From a virus, in IMG/VR virus record IMGVR_UViG_3300009157_000021, positions 1-64,000 of that record: a stretch of 64,000 nt of DNA; one strand, 5' to 3'. A program made the translations under genes and the position numbers. The notes under the pieces are model-generated. The model saw only the letters and a list, made by a program, of their open reading frames with translations. It had not been told where the DNA came from and made no database searches. Shown here piece by piece: positions 24,110 through 33,697 of this stretch (position 1 is the first letter of the stretch; the number at the start of each line of letters is the position of its first letter).

Positions 24110-25354
24110 CTAACCAAGGTCCTTTTTATGGACTTCAAGCACGACCCTTAGTTCCGTGCGTGCGTCTTTCTCAATAGCCGGGAAGGTTGACCCGACCACC
24201 AGTACGTCCGGTGCACCGGGGATGTAGAGACCGACCTCCGTGATCCCAGCCTGGACAACCGCCTTCGGGACGACGAACTCGAACGTGATTATATCGTCTG
24301 ATATCGTGATATCGGAGGTGTCGATTACACCACTCACCACCGGGCTGACGACATCCCAACTCGGCTCGGTGATGTCGCCAACACCGGTTCCAATCGTCCA
24401 TTTGGTAATCGATTGGAGGAACGAGGTCTCCGACTCATCGAGAATCGCCCCATCATCGGTATTCCACATCTCATAACTCGTCGTTTCATCGAGGTACTTA
24501 GTGCTGTACTCCCAATCCCCCGTTACCCTGCACAGAATATTGCCATCGACCTCGACTGTATGACCGAATTCATCGGTCTTCGGATTTAGCAGAAGTATAT
24601 AGTGCGGCACAGTATGGGCTGGTCGCATCTCCTCCACTTTTCTATACAGTTGATCGAGGTAATCTGAGGCCCAAAGGAACGGTGAACCACCACTAATGCC
24701 ACCGGACCCACCAGTATACACCCGATTAAGCAGAACCTCAACGCCAAAGTGTGGCGTCTTATAGTACGACGCGTCAAGACCAGGAGGGTTTTCACCCTCA
24801 TTGCCGGAGAACCAATCAACGAGCACGAAGCTGCTGTAGTCGTCCGACCACATATCGTATATATTCACCGTGAACCGCTGGATCATTGATATAATCTGGA
24901 CGGCCCTGTAGGTGCCCTTGACCTTGTACCAATCTATAGCCAACGAGATGTTCTTCCTCATCTCATCGACCGTAACATCGTCCTCCGGGGGGAACTCAAC
25001 ACCGATCATGGCACCAAGATATCTGAGGTACTTAGTGTCACTGGTCGTGCTGGTGTTAAGGAGCTTTACTATGTCACTGACCTGCGTCAACCAGTTGCAA
25101 AACTGTACGCCAACCTCCCTAAGGTAATCGACCAGGATCTGGGACGACCTAAACTTCTCCGGCATCCACTGCAATAAGTCGATACCACAACCGCCGAGAA
25201 ACGACATAAGTATATCAAACTCGCCGGTCAAATCATCATCGGTCAATGGCCTCGATACGGACCGTTCATCAATCACCATATCGAACTGGCCATCAAGAAC
25301 AGCCACTTCCTCGGCGTCGGAGTAAAGCCCATCGTCGCTATACCAGGTTGCCAT
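24110..25354 (-). CDS. Baseplate/tail protein I-like (P2 gpI family)
   Basis: 414 residues. The region around 80-150 (VQFCNWLTQVSDIVKLLNTS, YLRYLGAMIGVEFPPEDDVT, MRKNISLAIDWYKVKGTYRA) fits the phage tail protein family that joins baseplate wedge to fibres (TIGR02242-like). The C-terminal part (IDTSDITISDDIITFEFVVP, GITEVGLYIPG) resembles fibre-attachment beta modules. Its position between the Kelch protein, wedge J-like gene and fibres supports this. Confidence 0.75.
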   Translation of the reverse strand: MATWYSDDGLYSDAEEVAVLDGQFDMVIDERSVSRPLTDDDLTGEFDILMSFLGGCGIDLLQWMPEKFRSSQILVDYLREVGVQFCNWLTQVSDIVKLLNTSTTSDTKYLRYLGAMIGVEFPPEDDVTVDEMRKNISLAIDWYKVKGTYRAVQIISMIQRFTVNIYDMWSDDYSSFVLVDWFSGNEGENPPGLDASYYKTPHFGVEVLLNRVYTGGSGGISGGSPFLWASDYLDQLYRKVEEMRPAHTVPHYILLLNPKTDEFGHTVEVDGNILCRVTGDWEYSTKYLDETTSYEMWNTDDGAILDESETSFLQSITKWTIGTGVGDITEPSWDVVSPVVSGVIDTSDITISDDIITFEFVVPKAVVQAGITEVGLYIPGAPDVLVVGSTFPAIEKDARTELRVVLEVHKKDLG

Positions 25355-25356
25355 CG

Positions 25357-27027
25357 TTACGCCTCATGACTAAGGTCTGATGGTATATTGAACAGTCTGG
25401 TCACGAAGTGTGAAACCGAATCTACGAACTTGGTAAGCGTCCCACTACCGTCACCAGCCCCCGGTCTTGAGTAGCTATATAAACCACTTAGAAACTCAAA
25501 ACTAGTACCATTATAGTGGTATCCACCGCAGAAATAAACGGTACTATTTTGTTTCGCCATTCCGGCCCCGGTTATACCACCCGCGTCAACGAGAAACGAT
25601 GGTCTTGAGGTTGACCATTTATTAAGGTCAACGTCGTACAGCAATTCCGTATCCAGAAAATCCGTCAGGTCGACCCTGACCCCACCAAGGGTGTACACCA
25701 CGCCATCAACCTCCTCCGCCTCGTGATAAGTTCTCGCAACCGGTACAGACGACAATGCAGACCAATTATCATCGACGGATCTATACTTAAGGACACTTGT
25801 TATTGCCCTTATGTCCCCTGGATACCCGCCCATGTCATCAGTTCCACTTATTATCAACGCCATACCATTGTTGTTGATGGTGACAGAACCATCACCCAGC
25901 GCCCTTGGTGTCAGCCAATCAATCTGGGCCCAACTATCATTGGACGGATCATACACCTGTATATATGGTATCAGGTTATGTCCTGGATTCGTTAGACCAC
26001 CAAATACGTATATCTTTTCATCCATCACCACAGCGTACGCATCCTCGAAAGCAATCGGCGCTGGCGTTTTCTCGGCCCAAACATCGGTATCCGGATCATA
26101 CTCGTAGCAGTTGTCGTATTTCAGGCCGAGGTCACTCCGGTATCCACCTATCAAATACAACTTCCCGTTGACCGATCTTACCACCGGGCTCTGAACCTCG
26201 TGTGGTGCGTCCGCCACGGATTCCCAGGAATCGGAATCGGGGTCGTACGCGTACGTGGTTTTTGAATGAACCGACCCGGTAGTGAGACCACAGACCGCGT
26301 ACAACAGTCCGCCACAACTCTCAAAGCCAAACTGATTCTTTGCCTCCGGACATGGACTAAGTTCACTCCATTCCGGCATTCCGCCCCTGAGGTAGAGCCT
26401 ATCGTGTGTATTCAGGTTCTCTACCAGACCATCAACTGTGGCGGTACCAGTACCACGATTGGAGGTCGCGAATAGGTACCTAAAATCCAACTGATAACCA
26501 ACACCACAGTCCCTGGTTAAGGTATCAATCAAAGTACCGCCGGATGCATAATAATTCCCGGTTGCAATGTACACAGTGTATCTACCGGTCCCATTGACGC
26601 CACCATCATCATCCCGAATAATGGTCAAGTAATACTTGGTTGACCAAGCCAGCGTAACGGAGAAGTCCTGGTTAACAACCGAACCGGCTTCCACCAACCT
26701 TAGAAAGATCAACGGAAGGCCACCGGCGGATCTGTTGAAAAAGCACGCCTGATAGTTCTCACCGGATGATTCAATCAATGATGGCCTCTTCGAAGTCGTG
26801 TTCGTCATCATCCAAAAGTACAGAAAACTACTGATATCAGCCTCGGCCAACGGTGGAGTAGTGAATTGGACCTCGTGAACAAGGTCGCCTGAGAAATAAT
26901 TAACACCGAAATCATAATAAACCACCGCATCGGTGCTACCAGCCATCTCATTAATGGTAATAGCACTAGCCGCCACGGCTATCCTACCGCCTACATCACT
27001 CTCCGTATAAGTAGTAAAATTCTCCAT
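25357..27027 (-). CDS. Kelch beta-propeller tail protein with LamG-like N-terminus
   Basis: 556 residues. Residues 1-215 form a beta-sandwich-like domain (HEVQFTTPPLAEADISSFLY, WSTKYYLTIIRDDDG). From 230 about six Kelch repeats follow, each with hydrophobic-GG and then Y-x-P-xx-xx-W: KLYLIGGYRS/YEYDPDTDVWAE, KIYVFGGLTN/QVYDPSNDSWAQ, VVYTLGGVRV/LLYDVDLNKWST, VYFCGGYHYN. Kelch propellers usually bind protein or sugar. Placed in the baseplate-fibre block, it probably decorates the tail and contacts the cell surface. Codon use is AT-richer than in the glycan genes. Confidence 0.85.
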   Translation of the reverse strand: MENFTTYTESDVGGRIAVAASAITINEMAGSTDAVVYYDFGVNYFSGDLVHEVQFTTPPLAEADISSFLYFWMMTNTTSKRPSLIESSGENYQACFFNRSAGGLPLIFLRLVEAGSVVNQDFSVTLAWSTKYYLTIIRDDDGGVNGTGRYTVYIATGNYYASGGTLIDTLTRDCGVGYQLDFRYLFATSNRGTGTATVDGLVENLNTHDRLYLRGGMPEWSELSPCPEAKNQFGFESCGGLLYAVCGLTTGSVHSKTTYAYDPDSDSWESVADAPHEVQSPVVRSVNGKLYLIGGYRSDLGLKYDNCYEYDPDTDVWAEKTPAPIAFEDAYAVVMDEKIYVFGGLTNPGHNLIPYIQVYDPSNDSWAQIDWLTPRALGDGSVTINNNGMALIISGTDDMGGYPGDIRAITSVLKYRSVDDNWSALSSVPVARTYHEAEEVDGVVYTLGGVRVDLTDFLDTELLYDVDLNKWSTSRPSFLVDAGGITGAGMAKQNSTVYFCGGYHYNGTSFEFLSGLYSYSRPGAGDGSGTLTKFVDSVSHFVTRLFNIPSDLSHEA

Positions 27028-27037
27028 TGTCTACGGC

Positions 27038-27430
27038 CTACAAGGATACAACCAGGTCATTGGGATCAAACTGAACTACGTCGTATATCGAAACTGTGAA
27101 CGGTGCTACCACGCCGTATGCCAACATGTTGCCAGCAGTTTCGTCATCGAATATTGCGAAATACAGTATTTCGCCCCAATTGGAAAGGGCCCTTGGGAAC
27201 CTGATCATAGCCGAATTGTGAATCTCGAACGACGAAACATCGTTCCAATCCGAAGAAGCGGTACCAATCCTACCATAACCACCGCCTGATGGTTCAGTTA
27301 TGCCAAGACCGGTTCCAAGTGGATCGGTAAGTGACAGGGCCACCCAATAGAGGGACGGTGCAGCGTACACCTCTTTCCCGAATCCATGACTGAGAACCTT
27401 ATTTCGCCAATAATTGGACAGGCCAGCCAT
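27038..27430 (-). CDS. Tail fibre-associated protein
   Basis: 130 residues from ATG 27430 (overlapping the previous stop; GTG 27433 is possible). AGLSNYWRNKVLSHGFGKEV, YWVALSLTDPLGTGLGITEP and SGGGYGRI match a widespread small phage tail protein family that sits near fibre genes. The end (VVAPFTVSIYDVVQFDPNDL) is a predicted beta-strand-rich tip. Confidence 0.75.
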   Translation of the reverse strand: MAGLSNYWRNKVLSHGFGKEVYAAPSLYWVALSLTDPLGTGLGITEPSGGGYGRIGTASSDWNDVSSFEIHNSAMIRFPRALSNWGEILYFAIFDDETAGNMLAYGVVAPFTVSIYDVVQFDPNDLVVSL

Positions 27431-27930
27431 CACTTCACCTTTGCCTTCAACTGAACAATCATCGAATCACCGTTTATGATCGTCCGCTGTACACTCGTTG
27501 CCACAACACCGATCAGGACACCGGTATTATCACTGGACGTGCCGAGAAATCCACCATCAACCGGGCCGATTGAACCGCCTGATGCGGTTATGGTTATTTC
27601 CTTTGATACCGCCCGCCAATCCCCGTCGTCGTCTACCTCCATGGTCGGGAACCCGATATTTGACCGTTCTATTACCATTCTCAAATACCCATTACCAGAC
27701 GGTTCTCCTGGAATCGTAGACAAGGCCGTCGCCTTCGAAATCGACCCACGATACAGACCGATGTAAAAGTTGGTAAACGGGAAGTATTGGGCATCGTTAG
27801 CCCGCATGAACACGTCAGTAATCGCCCTGTTTCCCTCGGTGACCAGAAAGTTGTTAACTCTCTCCTGCCATATAACCACACCATTCCTAACGTGTCTGAA
27901 ACCCCAATTACAACTCCAACTCAATCTCAT
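27430..27930 (-). CDS. Tail fibre-associated protein, related layout to 27038
   Basis: 166 residues. Starts RLSWSCNWGFRHVRNGVVIW, then NNFLVTEGNRAITDVFMRA, FYIGLYRGS and GEPSGNGYLRMVIERS. The LYRGS/EPSGNGYxR order parallels the ALSLTD/EPSGGGYGR of the next gene, so both belong to the same broad group of small tail proteins. Coupled by overlap with 27038. Confidence 0.7.
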   Translation of the reverse strand: MRLSWSCNWGFRHVRNGVVIWQERVNNFLVTEGNRAITDVFMRANDAQYFPFTNFYIGLYRGSISKATALSTIPGEPSGNGYLRMVIERSNIGFPTMEVDDDGDWRAVSKEITITASGGSIGPVDGGFLGTSSDNTGVLIGVVATSVQRTIINGDSMIVQLKAKVK

Positions 27931-27939
27931 TTTGGTCCC

Positions 27940-29661
27940 CTATTCTATTGAAACCGACGTGAAATCAACGTCATAAAGCCTGGCAACCTGCCTCATGGTA
28001 GTTGTTATATTTCCATCGTCATCCTGTTGATATCTAACCACCGCATCTGAGGTGGGGGATGGGGAAATATCAACCAATAGGACCCCGGTCGAATAATCAA
28101 TGGATCCGGAGATAGTGTACACGCCAGCGCTTGTGAAACTGCCTGTTCCATCGCCGTTGTCGGAATCGGACGTTACATACACCCCATCAATGAATAGTCG
28201 TACCGATTCCGGCTTAATATCCACGACCCCCAAAGCGGCACCGTAATCGTAGAAGGAGTCATAAGTGGAACTCAACTCATTCCTGATTTCAAGGGTCATG
28301 TTCGCGTATGAGACACCATCAACGGCCGTTATGGCCCCAAGGATGTCACTGTACTTAACTATCTCACCCAACTTAGTGGTCGATCCAAGAGTGAACTGAT
28401 CGGACACGGCGGATTCCACCAGAGTCCTGGTGTTTGACAGCGAATGACCGTTTTGAACCTTCATCGATACGACCGGGATCACGTATACAACATCTGGGTC
28501 TATGAATTCGTATCTGACGGTCATCTCAGCATAGTTATGATACAGGTATTCCGACAGGGTATTCTTAAACGAATCGTCGGGTTCTAGCCATTCCTGCAGG
28601 ACCACACATATTCTAACAATGCCCCTCATGGAGACCAGCGAACTGACACCAAGGAGTGCCGCTTCCTCCGTTTCTCCCCAGACGTTAGCGTTTGCGACCC
28701 CAGGATAGTTATCAAGGATCGTTATGAAATCATCCCTTGTCACAGCCCTCTGACCGGTTCGGAAAACTCTTGGCGCTTCGTATCTGATCTCTTCTATCCC
28801 CTCTTCGTCATCGCCACCAAGAAACGACCCAGAATTCGTTACCGTAACCGTTATTGCCTCTGCATCCTCGTCATACACGACATCATTGACCGTGGTCACT
28901 TGACCGGCGTTGGCAACATTCCCACTAAGACCATCCGATTCAACATAACTGATGCTTATGAACGCACCGTTTATGGGAACAGACCCATTAACACCATCCC
29001 CGAATTTAATCGTAACGGTGCCGTCGGGATTATTTCTTACCGTGTATTCGGGGGAGGTGGATGTACTGTAAATGAACGAATCCACCTTAGTCCATTCAAC
29101 AGAGTCTATCAGCACCCTCAATGTGGGGTTGGTGGAATCAGCGCTATTCTCTACCTTGGTGGAGTTTATTGTGTACTCCTGATTGATAGCACCATTGGCG
29201 GACACCTCCATCCGAACCAGATGGCCCTGTATCGAACTAACAACCACGGAAGTTTGGCCCTTTTCTATGGTCGCTTCCTCATTCGTGATGTACTTGATAC
29301 CACTCGTAGATTGACACTCGGTATACTTTGGAATGAATACTATCTTATCATTTACACCGCCAATGCTGAAAGTGAGACTTCCTACCGCTGAGGACTTCCT
29401 CTTCGGCTGGTAATTCAGAACCGCAACTATGTTCTTTACGCTCGACAGCAGCCTGGCGGTGGGCAGGAACGATTCCGTGGCCCGGCGCTCGGTATAGTAC
29501 AAGCCCATGTTCAACGCGTACGCGATAAGCTCAATCAGCGTCTCACCGGTTCCCGATCTGTAGGTATCCTTCCACGAATCCGATAGCTTGATGCGGTCCT
29601 GAAACTGCCGGACCAGGTCGTTGAAGTCATAGTTGGCATAATTCAGAACCGGCGTGCTCAT
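27940..29661 (-). CDS. Baseplate wedge protein, gp6/J-like
   Basis: 573 residues. N-terminal FNDLVRQFQDRIKLSDSWKD, YRSGTGETLIELIAYALNMG and YYTERRATESFLPTARL are the signature of baseplate J/gp6 wedge proteins. The middle is beta-rich; the C-terminal part (GVSYANMTLEIRN, DIKPESVRLFIDGVYV) continues the fold. It forms the wedge ring holding the baseplate. Adjacent to gp25-like by ATGA overlap, as in other contractile-tail phages. Confidence 0.9.
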   Translation of the reverse strand: MSTPVLNYANYDFNDLVRQFQDRIKLSDSWKDTYRSGTGETLIELIAYALNMGLYYTERRATESFLPTARLLSSVKNIVAVLNYQPKRKSSAVGSLTFSIGGVNDKIVFIPKYTECQSTSGIKYITNEEATIEKGQTSVVVSSIQGHLVRMEVSANGAINQEYTINSTKVENSADSTNPTLRVLIDSVEWTKVDSFIYSTSTSPEYTVRNNPDGTVTIKFGDGVNGSVPINGAFISISYVESDGLSGNVANAGQVTTVNDVVYDEDAEAITVTVTNSGSFLGGDDEEGIEEIRYEAPRVFRTGQRAVTRDDFITILDNYPGVANANVWGETEEAALLGVSSLVSMRGIVRICVVLQEWLEPDDSFKNTLSEYLYHNYAEMTVRYEFIDPDVVYVIPVVSMKVQNGHSLSNTRTLVESAVSDQFTLGSTTKLGEIVKYSDILGAITAVDGVSYANMTLEIRNELSSTYDSFYDYGAALGVVDIKPESVRLFIDGVYVTSDSDNGDGTGSFTSAGVYTISGSIDYSTGVLLVDISPSPTSDAVVRYQQDDDGNITTTMRQVARLYDVDFTSVSIE

Positions 29662-30053
29662 GTGATCTCACCCCTGATATGGGCCACGTACTTATATATC
29701 TTTGGCTGGCCAGCAATGGCAAACAGAACTACAACCGACACCGTATTCAGGTCCGGCTCCTGTAGAAGGGAGACCTCCACAATTTCTACGCGGTCGTCCC
29801 ACAGCTCGATAGAGCTCTTAATCTGACGGGACAAGTGGGTTAAAAGGGCCGAGTTCATATTCTCGAACAACATCGCCCGCAGCGAACAACCGAACTGCGG
29901 CAGCATCACCCTTTCACCCGGCGATGTGCGAAGTATGTTATCAATCGATGTCATCACCGAATCTACATTTACGGCCTTACGAACCTGACCGAGATCGTCC
30001 CGTTCAAGTCTACCGTCAAGATCCGACCAGACTTCACCAACCGATGTGGCCAT
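29658..30053 (-). CDS. Baseplate wedge protein, gp25-like
   Basis: 131 residues. VRKAVNVDSVMTSIDNILRT, SPGERVMLPQFGCSLRAMLF and ENMNSALLTHLSRQIKSSIE are typical of GPW/gp25, including the conserved EPR-like corner replaced here by PGERVMLPQFG. gp25 nucleates sheath polymerisation on the baseplate. Directly upstream of the gp6-like gene. Confidence 0.92.
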   Translation of the reverse strand: MATSVGEVWSDLDGRLERDDLGQVRKAVNVDSVMTSIDNILRTSPGERVMLPQFGCSLRAMLFENMNSALLTHLSRQIKSSIELWDDRVEIVEVSLLQEPDLNTVSVVVLFAIAGQPKIYKYVAHIRGEIT

Positions 30054-30088
30054 ATATTACAAAGCAGCTAAGGCTTTCTCCTCCCGTC

Positions 30089-30095
30089 CATAAAA
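30089..30095 (-). promoter_or_regulatory. Gap motif TTTTATG
   Basis: Between the 30133 gene and gp25-like the - strand reads CTTTTTATGGACGGGAGG. The 79-base gap otherwise holds only a possible frameshifted tail. Confidence 0.2.
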
Positions 30096-30132
30096 AGAAC
30101 CAACGATGGTCGATGTGGCCAATGACGTACCA

Positions 30133-30657
30133 TCAATTGAAATGAAGAATGACCATGGCAAGGACATTCGTTCCGGCATCCACCGACTCAAGACAGTGAC
30201 CGATTTCACGGAAGTGCTCCGAGACAACCAGTGCACCGACACCATCCGGTGCGGTAGTCGCCTGAGCACGTCCGTCTGTATCGGCAGCCTTGACCCAGTA
30301 ACCACGAACCCCGGCGGTCTCGTCCTTCAAAAGGACCTCCGCCACTCCGGCCACAACCACGAAACACAGACCACCATCCGCAACCCCACCCTCGTACACA
30401 ACACCAATGGCATCAAACTCGTTTGATTGAAGGATGAAGGCACCATCAACCTCCGTGCTGGGACTTACGACCGAACCCTTCACGCTCGGGGAGCCACTCT
30501 TATTGATCAGGGCCACCGCGATGCCGCCTATTGGGGTGAGTGCCACCGTATTATTCTTGGAGACGGACGTGACGAGGCCGTGGGACACCGACGCACCGGT
30601 AACGATTCCAGGATTAACATCGTTCAGGCCGATGTTTATCAGATTCTCATTCACCAT
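30133..30657 (-). CDS. Hypothetical structural protein (decoration or baseplate)
   Basis: 174 residues, Val/Gly/Ala-rich with many predicted strands: LINIGLNDVNPGIVTGASVS, TPIGGIAVALINKSGSPSVK, FDAIGVVYEGGVADGGLCFV, GYWVKAADTDGRAQ. It looks like a small beta-rich virion protein of the type seen as capsid decoration or tail spike bases. After its stop, 79 bases in another frame stay open for 28 codons (to 30057), leaving open a frameshifted extension. Confidence 0.6.
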   Translation of the reverse strand: MVNENLINIGLNDVNPGIVTGASVSHGLVTSVSKNNTVALTPIGGIAVALINKSGSPSVKGSVVSPSTEVDGAFILQSNEFDAIGVVYEGGVADGGLCFVVVAGVAEVLLKDETAGVRGYWVKAADTDGRAQATTAPDGVGALVVSEHFREIGHCLESVDAGTNVLAMVILHFN

Positions 30658-30664
30658 CCTGCAC

Positions 30665-31306
30665 CTACAAAATCTGAATGATCAACCCACCCTGAACGAC
30701 GACATTCTTGTCATCCTTGGTCGTGAACGAACCGCTAACACCCGGCACCCCACCAATACTGAACGGATCGGTCGACTGGACCTTCCCATCAGCCTTTATG
30801 TCGCCATTTGCCGTAAGATCACCAGTCGCGGTGACCTCGTCAGCCGATATCGTCACATTTCCACCCGAATCCATCTCAGCGTACTTGCCAGTTGGGTGGG
30901 TGATCCTTATCTTTCGATCGGTGTTATCAAGGTACACGACTATCCCGGACTTAGTCTTCACAACTAGTCTGTTCGGATAGTTGGTGATCCTATCCGACGG
31001 CAGGCCATGAACTTCATCCGGCGCTGACCCAATAACAATTGGCTGGTAAACATCACCGCCCTCGAACATCACGAAGACATTCGAACCAACCTCTGGCACC
31101 GAGAATACCCCGAACCCGTTACCGGCACCGGGGCCAATCGGTTGCATCGGCACCGCCCACGGCAAGTCCGCGGCGGCAATCGATTCAAAGACCCCAAACA
31201 CGTTAACCTTCACCCTACCGAGCTTTGACGGATCGTTATTATCCAGAACCGTCGCCCGATAAATGCCACCGTAGTTGAAGTCCTCTTTCTGTAGGTCCAC
31301 GTTCAT
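30665..31306 (-). CDS. Baseplate spike protein, gp5/gpV-like OB-fold
   Basis: 213 residues from ATG 31306 (ATGA overlap). GGIYRATVLDNNDPSKLGRV, KVNVFGVFESIAAADLPWAV, VGSNVFVMFEGGDVYQPIVI and GSAP form the OB domain of VgrG/gp5/gpV spike proteins. A repetitive C-terminus (DLTANGDIKADGKVQSTDPF) suggests a beta-helix needle. No lysozyme domain is present, unlike T4 gp5. It pierces the outer envelope on contraction. Confidence 0.88.
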   Translation of the reverse strand: MNVDLQKEDFNYGGIYRATVLDNNDPSKLGRVKVNVFGVFESIAAADLPWAVPMQPIGPGAGNGFGVFSVPEVGSNVFVMFEGGDVYQPIVIGSAPDEVHGLPSDRITNYPNRLVVKTKSGIVVYLDNTDRKIRITHPTGKYAEMDSGGNVTISADEVTATGDLTANGDIKADGKVQSTDPFSIGGVPGVSGSFTTKDDKNVVVQGGLIIQIL

Positions 31307-32478
31307 CTTCGTTTCAGGTTCTCTGCTCTCATCAAAGTAGTTTCGAAGTCGGTGTCGATGCCGTTTCTGGTCAGTAGGATGTTCGTCATGTAGCTCGGAC
31401 CGAGCAGATGCACGACCCTTGATACCATCCAATACCCAGACAGGTGATAGAGGAACAGTTGACCGCGAGCCAGGGCCTCACCGAACAGCAGACGGACCAC
31501 GTCGCCGGGACTCACACTTTCCAGCCCCCACGTACTGATCCAGATGTTGACGAAGTTGTTCACCCGCTTGTGATAGCTCGAAGAGATCCTACCGGCGAAG
31601 TCCGACGTGAAATCGTTACTCCGGCCGAGACCCGTCATAAACACGCTGTTGTTGGTGTTGTCGTCGTCGATCAGCGTACGCTCGCCGAGCGCCGGGCAGT
31701 CCGCCGCACTGAAGCTCGGCGTGACAAAAGCACCGGTTGCGTAGTTGAAGTAGCCGTAATCCTGAGTCTTGGCACCAAGATCGACAAGCAGTTGCGAATT
31801 GTCGAAGACCCGGTAATCAACGACCGGATAGAGATCCTTGTACGGCTTCGGTGACACCACAAACCCGTACTGCACGGCACCGGACAGCAACTCATCAAGA
31901 CTCTTGACCACCAGTGTCTGGTTTCCATCGACGTTCTTCACGAAACAATGATACCCGGTCTCGTCGTCGCGGCCGATCAGATTGTCGGCCATCCAGTTCA
32001 ACAGCTTCGCATCGGTCCATCTCGGTTGTAGGATCGTCTTTCGATAATCGAGAGATGCGGCAATGTCCGTGTTCGTGATCTGCAGATCATCATTGGCTAT
32101 GGTCTCAAGGCTCGTCCTGATGCTGCCGGTCAGGGCTCGCTGATAGACGGTGGTCAGCATGTTCGGCACATCGAGCACGCCCTCGATCACGATGCCGCGG
32201 TCGGCGTCCGGCTTGCGTCTCTTGACAGCCATCTTGAACGTGTTGAACTTCTTCGGGTTGTCACTTCTGGCGAACTGTAGCTCAACCACGTTCAGCGTCT
32301 TGTCGTACGGTGCAATCTCGCCAAGAATGCCGGTCGCATCCTTCATCGCGATCTTGAACGTCGGTAACAGACGGTCTATGTCAAGGGTCACTGATATACT
32401 CTGTATCATCTGCGGTGAGACCGGCATTTCGATGTCACCGAATTTGAGACCAAGAGCATAGTTGCCGATGACGAGCAT
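31303..32478 (-). CDS. Baseplate hub protein, gp27/gpD-like
   Basis: 391 residues immediately before the spike gene. SVTLDIDRLLPTFKIAMKDA, FNTFKMAVKRRKPDADRGIV, LDVPNMLTTVYQRALTGSIR, LNWMADNLIGRDDETGYHCF and ESVSPGDVVRLLFGE follow the usual pattern of hub proteins (protein D/gp27) that seat the spike. No strict motif exists for this family, so the call rests on order, size and general pattern. Confidence 0.78.
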   Translation of the reverse strand: MLVIGNYALGLKFGDIEMPVSPQMIQSISVTLDIDRLLPTFKIAMKDATGILGEIAPYDKTLNVVELQFARSDNPKKFNTFKMAVKRRKPDADRGIVIEGVLDVPNMLTTVYQRALTGSIRTSLETIANDDLQITNTDIAASLDYRKTILQPRWTDAKLLNWMADNLIGRDDETGYHCFVKNVDGNQTLVVKSLDELLSGAVQYGFVVSPKPYKDLYPVVDYRVFDNSQLLVDLGAKTQDYGYFNYATGAFVTPSFSAADCPALGERTLIDDDNTNNSVFMTGLGRSNDFTSDFAGRISSSYHKRVNNFVNIWISTWGLESVSPGDVVRLLFGEALARGQLFLYHLSGYWMVSRVVHLLGPSYMTNILLTRNGIDTDFETTLMRAENLKRR

Positions 32479-32783
32479 TACACGATCCTATACTTCTTAG
32501 CGAAGTCGTAGATATCGATCCGATTGGGCACCATGAGGAGCATACCCTCCTCCAGGTTGGTGAACGGATTCTCGATGTCGTTGAGGAACATCAGTAACCA
32601 CCAGAAATCAACGACACCGTAGCACTTGTAACTGATAAGCCACGGTCTCATGAAATCGGCCGCTGTCACCCGATAGTACAACGGCTTGTAGTTCATGGGG
32701 AACGTCGATAGCGGATTTCGCAAGAAATCCCGCTCCTCGACACCATCAACCGTCACCTTCTCGAAGAAGTCGGTCCGGTTCAT
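32478..32783 (-). CDS. Baseplate wedge protein, gp53-like
   Basis: 101 residues. NPLSTFPMNYKPLYYRVTAA, DFMRPWLISYKCYGVVDFWW and LLMFLNDIENPF are the core of gp53 wedge proteins. The C-terminal EEGMLLMVPNRIDIYDFAKK is a LysM-like LPxxxDI element often found in this family. It shares overlaps with both neighbours. Confidence 0.87.
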   Translation of the reverse strand: MNRTDFFEKVTVDGVEERDFLRNPLSTFPMNYKPLYYRVTAADFMRPWLISYKCYGVVDFWWLLMFLNDIENPFTNLEEGMLLMVPNRIDIYDFAKKYRIV

Positions 32784-33697
32784 ACCCTACCCGCCATTAT
32801 GTTCTTGGTGTACATCCTTGCTAGCTCCTCGGTAGTGATCATTTCATACGTCTCGAACTGAATATCGACCACCGCACTTACCGGATCACCCTCCCTAGTC
32901 ATCATGACCGGGATCTCCTCGGAGACTCTACTGACAATCACGTTGTAAAAGGTCAAGAAGCGACCGATCTCAATAATAATAACATCACCACCCTGCAGAC
33001 CCTCTCTGATCTCGTTTTCCTTCGTTCTCTGATTAGTGCTCGCCTCGCCAAGGTCGAGGATACCGTCAACCGTAAACGGCGTCGGCCCGGGCGGGGAGAC
33101 CAGTGGCACCGTACTCAGGAACTTGTTCGCGTTTGCCGCGGCACCGGAGATGTCGAAGCTGAACAGGTCCTTGGCCGCGTCCAACAAATGGCCAACATCC
33201 GCACCCTTGCCGTTGTTCTTCGGCTCGCTCGGCAGAGCAATCGCTTGCAACAGACGCACCGGTTCGACGACCTCTCTCACAGCATTGTTGATGGCCTGGA
33301 ACTTCATCTTGAGGTTCAGTCGGATTGGTGACGAGCCTTGCCAGATACGACGGCTAGATGCACGCGTAATCAACGACGTTTTACCTCGGGTCATAGCCTG
33401 GGCAATAATGTTGCCCTCATTCAGAATCGACGACGGAATGAACGGATCCCAACGGGACTCGACCTCCATACGGATCGGTTCTTGCATTGGAGAAACGATC
33501 GAGCACCGATTTCGAATGCTCGTCACCGTAATTAGGTATTCCTGGGGAATCGGCCTGCCGTCCGGCATCACGTAGCCAACCAGATTCCACTGACCACCAC
33601 TATTCTTCTCGGTGGTCATCTGCGACCGCACGAATGTGGTCTGGTGAACCGGCTCCTTCTGACCAACATCGGTTACGCTCTTCGGAACCAGCGACAT
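32780..33697 (-). CDS. Tail/baseplate structural protein
   Basis: 305 residues from ATG 33697 (GGAGG six bases upstream). YVMPDGRPIPQEYLITVTSI, MEVESRWDPFIPSSILNEGN and TTEELARMYTKNIMAGRV. Located between the tape-measure candidate and the gp53-like gene; by order it could be a tube-initiator or hub cap comparable with T4 gp48/gp54, or a LysM-type peripheral protein. Sequence alone does not decide. Confidence 0.6.
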   Translation of the reverse strand: MSLVPKSVTDVGQKEPVHQTTFVRSQMTTEKNSGGQWNLVGYVMPDGRPIPQEYLITVTSIRNRCSIVSPMQEPIRMEVESRWDPFIPSSILNEGNIIAQAMTRGKTSLITRASSRRIWQGSSPIRLNLKMKFQAINNAVREVVEPVRLLQAIALPSEPKNNGKGADVGHLLDAAKDLFSFDISGAAANANKFLSTVPLVSPPGPTPFTVDGILDLGEASTNQRTKENEIREGLQGGDVIIIEIGRFLTFYNVIVSRVSEEIPVMMTREGDPVSAVVDIQFETYEMITTEELARMYTKNIMAGRV

